Shown: piece after piece, positions 32,454 to 37,683 of the stretch
Layout of the letters: every line of letters begins with the position of its first letter
Position numbering within the stretch: the stretch's first letter is position 1
DNA from: Hyphomonadaceae bacterium UBA5336
GTDB lineage: Bacteria; Pseudomonadota; Alphaproteobacteria; Caulobacterales; Hyphomonadaceae
Direction: 5' to 3'
Assembly: GCA_002408125.1 (NCBI GenBank)
Contig: DHQO01000002.1
Coordinates: 191,529 to 229,211 of the forward strand
Length of the DNA: 37,683 nt
Made by a program: the position numbers and the translations under genes
Notes under the pieces: model-generated
What the model saw: only the letters and a program-made list of their open reading frames with translations
Databases searched by the model: none
Told to the model about the DNA's origin: nothing

Positions 32454-33290
32454 TCAGAAAGTCGGCGCGAGCGGGGCCTGTGCCGGGGCGTAATCGGTTT
32501 CTGGAACATCCTCGCCGATCTCGAAATCCAGCCAGATGGCCTCATTGGCCTTCACGCCGTCATAGAACAGGCGCACGCGCCCCGGCTGGACCCAACTGAT
32601 CCCGGGCTTGGTGAAAAAGTCGGAATAGCGCCGCTCATGCCAGCCGCGCGGCGTATCGAAGCCGACATAGAGGATCGCATAGTCGGACTGGCGGATGCCG
32701 AACCGCGTCATCCCGCCTGAAGGGTCGGTCAGTTCCACCATATAGGCCGGCTGGCCATCGACCATGTCGTCGGGCAGGCGCATCTGCGTCCAGCCCTCGT
32801 CCAGCGCGTTGCGAATGGCGCCGAAGCCGAAATTGGCGCTCCACATGGCATTGGCCGACTGGTCGTCCATCAGCCCGTTCTTGTTGTAGGTCTGCGCGCC
32901 GTCATAGCCCAGCAGCAGCGACAGGTTTCCGTCCGTCCACGCCTCGATACGAACCTTGCCTTCCACGGTGTGGGCATCAGGCTTTTCGTCGGCAAAGACG
33001 CGCCACATCGCGTAATGATCCCACAGGACCTCACCGCCTTCACGGGTGCGGATGATGTTGTAGCCCTTCAGGAACAGCGCGCCTGGATGCACCCAGCTCT
33101 CGCCGCCGGCCGCTTCATGCGCCCGGGCGACAATGTCATGGGCCGTCAGGGAGGGATCGACCTGTATGACAGCCGGCATGTCGGCGCGGTCCGCCAACGC
33201 AGGCGGCAGCCCTGTGGCATCATCGGCCTGAACCGTGGCGCAGGCTGCCAGGGCGAACGCGGCCACCAGGGTGAAAACAGGTCTTCTCAT
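32454..33290 (-). CDS. Predicted lipoprotein of unknown function
   Basis: This 278-residue protein begins with a signal peptide and a lipobox (LAAC, cysteine 17), so it is probably anchored to the outer or inner membrane facing the periplasm. The rest is rich in beta strands, with TAHDIVARAHEAAGGE near 48, a WDHYAMWRVF segment near 90, and YDGAQTYNKNGLMDDQ near 130. It resembles LolA- or LppX-like ligand-binding barrels in general look, but I do not recognise a family. The start overlaps the DUF1330-like stop by four bases, making it the last gene of the MFS operon. It may bind a hydrophobic substrate in the periplasm; that is only a guess. Confidence 0.75.
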   Translation of the reverse strand: MRRPVFTLVAAFALAACATVQADDATGLPPALADRADMPAVIQVDPSLTAHDIVARAHEAAGGESWVHPGALFLKGYNIIRTREGGEVLWDHYAMWRVFADEKPDAHTVEGKVRIEAWTDGNLSLLLGYDGAQTYNKNGLMDDQSANAMWSANFGFGAIRNALDEGWTQMRLPDDMVDGQPAYMVELTDPSGGMTRFGIRQSDYAILYVGFDTPRGWHERRYSDFFTKPGISWVQPGRVRLFYDGVKANEAIWLDFEIGEDVPETDYAPAQAPLAPTF

Positions 33291-33583
33291 TCGGGGTCCT
33301 CCACCACCATGACATGAACTTCCGCCAGCGCCTGACGCGCTGACTTGAGTTCTGAATATTCCGGGCTGTTCCAGAAGGCCTTGATCGCGGCGCGGTCAGG
33401 CCAGCGGGAAATGACCGCGCTTGCGCCTTCAAACAGCCCGCCTTCCAGCGCGGTAACCCCCGGCGCCCGCGTGACATATTCGCCTCCGAACCGGACGAGC
33501 AACCGCGCCGCCGGGACCGCATATGCCTCCAGGAAACGCGCGCGGTCATGCACGCGGGCGAAGATGATCATGTAAGCTGCCAC
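33287..33583 (-). CDS. DUF1330-like small protein
   Basis: This 98-residue protein has the DUF1330 pattern: an N-terminal AAYMIIFARVHD, a GGEYVTRAPGVTALEGG turn near 33, and the AIKAFWNSPEYSELKSAR helix near 65-82. The fold is a dimeric alpha-beta barrel of unknown role, related to small isomerases and monooxygenases. The start is GTG at 33583, supported by TGAGG at suitable spacing; ATG at 33571 would remove the first beta strand. It lies 7 bp after the MFS stop and overlaps the lipoprotein gene. It is the second small barrel protein in the regulon besides the HapK-like one. Confidence 0.8.
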   Translation of the reverse strand: MAAYMIIFARVHDRARFLEAYAVPAARLLVRFGGEYVTRAPGVTALEGGLFEGASAVISRWPDRAAIKAFWNSPEYSELKSARQALAEVHVMVVEDPE

Positions 33584-33590
33584 CGGGGCC

Positions 33591-35132
33591 TCATGCGTGG
33601 GCGGTTTCGACCGTTTCTTCCGCTTCCGTCAGGGCGTCGTCGAAATCAGGCGCCTCATCGGAGAACACCGCATAGCGCCCCAGGAAAAGCAGCGGCACGG
33701 TCGAGACGAACAGGACGACAGCCGCCACAGTCAGCGTGTGCGACCACCCTCCGGCATCCGCCATGTCCGTCATGATCTTCGGGCCGAAGCCAGCTCCGAT
33801 CGCGAAGAAGCCATACAGCGCGCCATAAATGGCCGAGTAGCGCTTCATGCCGAAATATTTCGACACCATGTAAGCCATGAAATCATATTCAACGCCTGCG
33901 CCGAAGCCGATCATCAGGATGGCCAGCGTCGCGGTGTTCTGCGAAATGCCGGGCTGGCCGAGCATCCACAGGGCAATCGCCGGCGAGGCGAGAAACAGGA
34001 AGGCCACGCCCGGAGCCCAGAACTTGTCGATGAGGAAGCCGCCGATCAGGCGTCCGCCCAGCACGGCCAGGCCCGTCAGCGCGGCCAGCCCGACCGCGGC
34101 AGAGCGCACGCTCTGGCTCACCTGTTCGCCGGGCTCGACCAGAAATACAGTTGTCGTGACGATACGTTCGATATTCGGGATGACAGCGCCGACAGCATAG
34201 GAAATCGGGACGAAACAGATCGCCAGCAGCCAGAATTTCCAGCTTTGCAGCGCCTGGCCGAGTGTCATGCCCGGCAGGCTCTTGCCTTTGCCACGCGCCG
34301 CAAGCATGGCCTGATCGGGCTCACGGGCAATCGGAAAGATGATCAGGGCCAGCAAGGGCAGCACGACGATGGGAATGAATATGAAAGCCTGAAGATATTG
34401 CAGGCGTAGACCATGTTGCTGGATCAGGGGAAAGATTTCGGCCAGGACGATACCCACCAGGGCGACCAGCCCGACAAGGGAAACTGCCAGGACCGGAAGC
34501 TTCAGCGATGTGGCCTTCGCATCCTTGGACGACACATCCGTCACGTCTCGAAGCGTGAGGAAACTCACCGGCAGGGAAATCACGAGCGGCAGCAGGCCAA
34601 TCGCGACATAGGCCATGCGCCAGCTGCTGATTTCGATGATGTGCTGACTGAAAAACTTGGCCAGCGTACCGAACAATCCCGTGGCGATCAGTGCAATGCC
34701 GAGCGCCTTGCCCCTATGCTCCTGGAACCAGTTCGCGACAGGGCGGGTAAAGGTGATGGGCAGCGTCCCGGCTCCCCCGATCGCCACGAAGGCCCAGAGG
34801 ATCGCGTAAAGGGTACGCGAGCCGGTATTCAGGCTGAGTGCCATCATGGAGACCGAGAAGGTCACGATCGATATCAGTGCGACGCGCCGGGCCCCGAACC
34901 TTTCGGCAAGCATACCGATCAGCGGCGACATCAGAAACGCCCCGATCGTGTAGACCAGCAACGCGGTCAGGACATCTCCCGCTGTCCAGCCCATCGGCCC
35001 GAACTCCTGAAGGATTTCAGGCAGCATTACGCCGATGGTGTAGAATGGCAGGGGTGACAGGCCGAGCCCGACCCCGATCGAGGCCGCGCTCAGGACGGGC
35101 CAACCACGCGCAAATTCTTCCCGTACAGTCAT
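33591..35132 (-). CDS. Major facilitator superfamily transporter
   Basis: This 513-residue protein has about 12 membrane helices. The loop GMLAERFGARRVAL (about 73-86) after helix 2 is the MFS A-motif, and the general look is of the oxalate/formate-antiporter or monocarboxylate group. It should move an organic anion or a small neutral compound across the inner membrane. ATG at 35132 follows AGGGG, and operator site 11 lies 58 bp upstream. It is the first gene of an operon with a DUF1330-like protein and a lipoprotein. The cargo cannot be named from sequence. Confidence 0.9.
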   Translation of the reverse strand: MTVREEFARGWPVLSAASIGVGLGLSPLPFYTIGVMLPEILQEFGPMGWTAGDVLTALLVYTIGAFLMSPLIGMLAERFGARRVALISIVTFSVSMMALSLNTGSRTLYAILWAFVAIGGAGTLPITFTRPVANWFQEHRGKALGIALIATGLFGTLAKFFSQHIIEISSWRMAYVAIGLLPLVISLPVSFLTLRDVTDVSSKDAKATSLKLPVLAVSLVGLVALVGIVLAEIFPLIQQHGLRLQYLQAFIFIPIVVLPLLALIIFPIAREPDQAMLAARGKGKSLPGMTLGQALQSWKFWLLAICFVPISYAVGAVIPNIERIVTTTVFLVEPGEQVSQSVRSAAVGLAALTGLAVLGGRLIGGFLIDKFWAPGVAFLFLASPAIALWMLGQPGISQNTATLAILMIGFGAGVEYDFMAYMVSKYFGMKRYSAIYGALYGFFAIGAGFGPKIMTDMADAGGWSHTLTVAAVVLFVSTVPLLFLGRYAVFSDEAPDFDDALTEAEETVETAHA

Positions 35133-35189
35133 TGAAACCCCTATGACACGGCGTCATCGCCATGCGTTACCAATCCGGATCGACTCCAA

Positions 35190-35205
35190 TAATGGTATAT
35201 CATTT
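35190..35205. promoter_or_regulatory. GntR operator site 11
   Basis: TAATGGTATATCATTT lies 57 bp upstream of the leftward MFS gene. The rightward neighbour is the end of a converging-side receptor gene, so it can only serve the MFS operon. Confidence 0.84.
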
Positions 35206-35326
35206 GATCTGAAGGTCGAGCACGAAAGTGCGGATCAGACGCAGATTTCCGCGAAAAAGCACCTGTCCGCCCAGTCAAAATCGCAAGATGCCTGCTCTTT
35301 CGGCAAAGTGGTATCCGAAGACGGCA

Positions 35327-35352
35327 ATGCCGGCCCCGCACAGGGCCGGCAT
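35327..35352 (-). terminator. Hairpin, probable terminator of the second receptor gene
   Basis: ATGCCGGCCC and GGGCCGGCAT form a perfect 10-bp stem with a 6-base loop, 24 bp downstream of the receptor stop. The T run is on the opposite strand side (CGTTTT after the right arm), so its strength for leftward transcripts is uncertain. Confidence 0.65.
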
Positions 35353-35376
35353 CGTTTTGATCGGAAAATCCGCCAC

Positions 35377-37683
35377 CTAGAACCGGAAATTGATCTCCGC
35401 ACCGAACTGGGCGCCGCGCCGCAGAGACCCGAAATAGGCGCGCGGCGCACCGGTGGAGGCCCCTGCCGGCGCAGCGTTCTGGGACGCAAGCGTGAAATAG
35501 GGGATCTGCAGCCAGCGCGTGGCCATGGTGATGGAGTCCTCATCCAGGATGTTGTCGCCATAGACTGCGAAGGTCCAGGCTCCCGCTTCGAGCCCGGCGC
35601 GCATGCCAAGCAGTGTCGCATCGCCGGTTTCCGCCAGATTGTGAACCTGCACAAATTTCGAGCTTTCATAGCTCAGGCTGGTCGTCCAGAACAGGTTCTT
35701 GTCGCCGAAGACCGGCTGGTCGTAGCGAACAAAACCGCTGGCCTGATGCTCCGAGGTCAGCGGGAACTGGCGCCCGGAGATATCGCAGCTTGCCGGGGCG
35801 GAGATGCCGAAATCGGTCGTGAAATCCGTACCGGTCATTGCATCATTGTCATAGACACCGCCGCCGGACGTCAACGTCCACTCATCGGCATCACAGCCCT
35901 CGGTGAACTCGGTATCAGTCCAGGAATAGGAGGCCCCGCCGCTCCAGTTCTCATTCCAGGCCCCATTCAGCTCCAGTTCAATACCGAAAATCTCGCCCGC
36001 GCCCTGGTTGCTGGCAACGGAGTTGACCGCGCCGGAGGGCGTCGCGATCGCCGAGGTCACCTGAACATTGGACGCATCGATGAAATAGGCCGCCGAGGCG
36101 AAGGTCCACGCCCCGTCAAAAAGTGGCGTCTTGTAGCCGATCTCGAAATTGTCGGACTCTTCCTGGTCATAGGTTGCCATACCGACCTCTTCGCCCTCGG
36201 CGCCATTGATCCCGCCGGGCTTCACGCCCTGGGCAAAGGTCGCATAAATCGTACCGCCGCCGTCGAGCGCATAGTCCAGGGTCACGCGCGGCGTGAACTT
36301 GTTGTACTCGATTTCCGGGGTCTGGGTCGCGGCACTGTCGGTCTTGGTTTCTTCCTGATAGCGCCCTTCCACCGAGAGGCTCAGCTTGTCGGTGATGTCA
36401 TACTCGGCCAGGCCGAAAATCGCCTGGTTTTCCACCGTGCGCACGCCGGTCGGCGTATTCGCGCCTGTCGGATCGGCAAAGGTGATATCGAAGTCATCGA
36501 TGGTCTGGTCATAGTAGAACAGGCCCGCCATCCAGCGGAACCGCTCCGTCTGCGGCGAGGCGATCTTCAGCTCGACGCTGTATTCCTCGAAATCCGACCG
36601 TGTGGTGTTGGCAAAGAAGGATTCATCGCCCAGCAGCGGGTTCATCAGGTTCACCGAGGAATGATCTGAGTCGTAACCGAACCACTCCTCGCTGTCGCGA
36701 TAGCCGCCCAGCAGTTTCAGCTCATAGCCGCTGTCGCCAAAGCGGTAGCCGGAGGAAAGCTGGAAAATGGTCTCGGTCGTCTCGATGCCGTTGAACGCGA
36801 TCCCCTGCGCAAGGCTGTAGGGTCCATTGTCAAAGGGCGGCAGGACGGGCACCCCGGAAAAATTGGGATATGTCGCATCCGTCGGAACGCCCGGGATCGT
36901 ATTCGGCACACCATCGGCGTCGGGCGCGGTATTCAGGGCCACCTGGCCGGGCTGTATGACGCCGCAATAATACTGGTTTGTATTCGAGCTGTCCGACATC
37001 GGCCAGGAGGACAGAGACCGGTAGCCCGGCATGCAATTGTCTGCCTCGGCACTCTGCAAGAACAGCGGCAAAGGACCGTCATCGGTCTCGGTATACATGC
37101 CGCGCAGGCGCAGATCGAAATTGGAGGTCGGCGTCCAGTCCAGCACGCCGGAAATGTTCAGCGTTGATTCCTGACCGACCTTCTGCCCGGTCACCTGATT
37201 GGTGTACTCGCCATCATACTCATCGCTACTGAGATTGAAGCGCCAGGCGAGTGTGTCCCCGATGGGCGCGCCCATGCTTGCCGAGAACTGGTAGTATCCG
37301 TTCGTGCCGACACGGGCCTTGGCCATGCCGGAAAATTCCTCGGGCGCATCCTTGGTGATGAAGTTGATGGCGCCAGCATAGGTGTTCCGGCCATAGAGCG
37401 CCGATTGCGGACCCTTGATGACCTCGACCCTGGCAATATCATTCATGTCGAGGCTCTGGATCGAGCCGGGATAATAGACACCATCGATGAAATAGGCCGT
37501 GCCGCTTTCCACGCCGAACTGGACGCCGGCCAGCACGTTGGACTGGCCGCGAATGACGGGCCGTTCGGTCGACCGGCCAAAAGCCTTGGAGAAAGACAGG
37601 CCTGGCGTGAACTTGGCCACATCATCGATCGAGTTGAGCTGCAGGTCCTCGATCGCGCTTTCCCCGAACGCCGAGACGGCGAC
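35377..37683 (-). CDS. TonB-dependent outer-membrane receptor 2 (5' end outside the window)
   Basis: The visible 768 residues include the plug domain and barrel. At the window edge the frame continues as VAVSAFGESAIEDLQLNSID, a normal plug sequence, so the true start and signal peptide lie to the right. Further plug landmarks are PVIRGQSNVLAG, YFIDGVYYPGS, and VEVIKGPQSALYGRNTYAGAIN, and the last residue is Phe in INFRF. It is larger than receptor 1 and only distantly related. It imports a compound across the outer membrane. Its promoter, and perhaps another operator, are outside the window; a hairpin lies after its stop. Confidence 0.93.
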   Translation of the reverse strand, partial: VAVSAFGESAIEDLQLNSIDDVAKFTPGLSFSKAFGRSTERPVIRGQSNVLAGVQFGVESGTAYFIDGVYYPGSIQSLDMNDIARVEVIKGPQSALYGRNTYAGAINFITKDAPEEFSGMAKARVGTNGYYQFSASMGAPIGDTLAWRFNLSSDEYDGEYTNQVTGQKVGQESTLNISGVLDWTPTSNFDLRLRGMYTETDDGPLPLFLQSAEADNCMPGYRSLSSWPMSDSSNTNQYYCGVIQPGQVALNTAPDADGVPNTIPGVPTDATYPNFSGVPVLPPFDNGPYSLAQGIAFNGIETTETIFQLSSGYRFGDSGYELKLLGGYRDSEEWFGYDSDHSSVNLMNPLLGDESFFANTTRSDFEEYSVELKIASPQTERFRWMAGLFYYDQTIDDFDITFADPTGANTPTGVRTVENQAIFGLAEYDITDKLSLSVEGRYQEETKTDSAATQTPEIEYNKFTPRVTLDYALDGGGTIYATFAQGVKPGGINGAEGEEVGMATYDQEESDNFEIGYKTPLFDGAWTFASAAYFIDASNVQVTSAIATPSGAVNSVASNQGAGEIFGIELELNGAWNENWSGGASYSWTDTEFTEGCDADEWTLTSGGGVYDNDAMTGTDFTTDFGISAPASCDISGRQFPLTSEHQASGFVRYDQPVFGDKNLFWTTSLSYESSKFVQVHNLAETGDATLLGMRAGLEAGAWTFAVYGDNILDEDSITMATRWLQIPYFTLASQNAAPAGASTGAPRAYFGSLRRGAQFGAEINFRF

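Noticed and set aside
1..35205. The repeated 16-bp element as a CRISPR, REP or insertion-sequence remnant
   Set aside because: The copies are kilobases apart, are palindromic, vary slightly, and sit at promoters rather than in arrays or flanking transposase genes.

Overview
The window is a GC-rich stretch of bacterial chromosome packed with catabolic genes. The style (TonB-dependent receptors with a sphingomonad/Caulobacter-like signal peptide, many CaiB/BaiF CoA-transferases, MaoC, CitE and acyl-CoA dehydrogenase genes, tight ATGA/GTGA overlaps) suggests an alphaproteobacterium such as a member of the Sphingomonadales or Hyphomonadaceae; this is inferred from gene style, not from a marker gene. 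I see no rRNA, tRNA, CRISPR array, transposase or phage gene.

The strongest signal is not a gene. A 16-bp AT-rich palindrome, consensus AAATGRTATAYCATTT, occurs eleven times (about 1, 1742, 3927, 8893, 18749, 19738, 24125, 24288, 24393, 29969, 35190). It is almost always in the short gap before a start codon, and it marks every transcription unit whose promoter lies inside the window. One HutC-type GntR regulator gene (18878-19672) sits in the middle with a site in its own divergent promoter. The palindrome (TGGTATA/TATACCA half-sites) resembles operators known for HutC-subfamily regulators, so I infer a single local regulon under that repressor. The regulon runs off both ends of the window.

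Layout. 78-1670 (-): a SAM methyltransferase and a small partner. 1785-3844 (+): HapK/REDY-like protein, SDR, PuuE-like amidohydrolase, terminator. 3963-8818 (+): CitE-like lyase, MaoC, acyl-CoA dehydrogenase, two CaiB CoA-transferases, terminator. 8948-14239 (+): two MmgE/PrpD proteins, a PaaK-like CoA ligase, an amidase. 18722-14245 (-): membrane protein, FAD-linked oxidase, aldehyde dehydrogenase, crotonase. 18878-19672 (-): the regulator. 19752-20777 (+): a nitrilase-fold protein with a changed catalytic triad. 24103-20763 (-): isochorismatase-family amidohydrolase, two more PuuE-like proteins, an unknown protein. 24460-28743 (+): TonB receptor, terminator, LeuC/LeuD-like hydro-lyase. 29937-28747 (-): third CaiB protein. 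30053-32449 (+): HMG-CoA-lyase-type enzyme and a sodium/solute symporter. 35132-32454 (-): MFS transporter, DUF1330-like protein, lipoprotein. 37683-35377 (-): second TonB receptor, cut by the window end.

How they may work together (inference): six C-N hydrolase-fold proteins, three of them related to allantoinase PuuE and, as I recall, to bacterial cyclic-imide hydrolases, suggest a nitrogenous ring (imide, lactam or hydantoin type) that is opened and de-amidated to substituted dicarboxylic acids. Homologues of isopropylmalate/dimethylmaleate hydratase and 2-methylcitrate dehydratase would hydrate them, CaiB enzymes would add CoA, and CitE- and HMGL-type lyases would split them to pyruvate- and acyl-CoA-level products. 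A maleimide-type compound, such as a fragment of tetrapyrrole breakdown, would fit every step, but the substrate is not proven and no ring-cleaving oxygenase is visible in the window.
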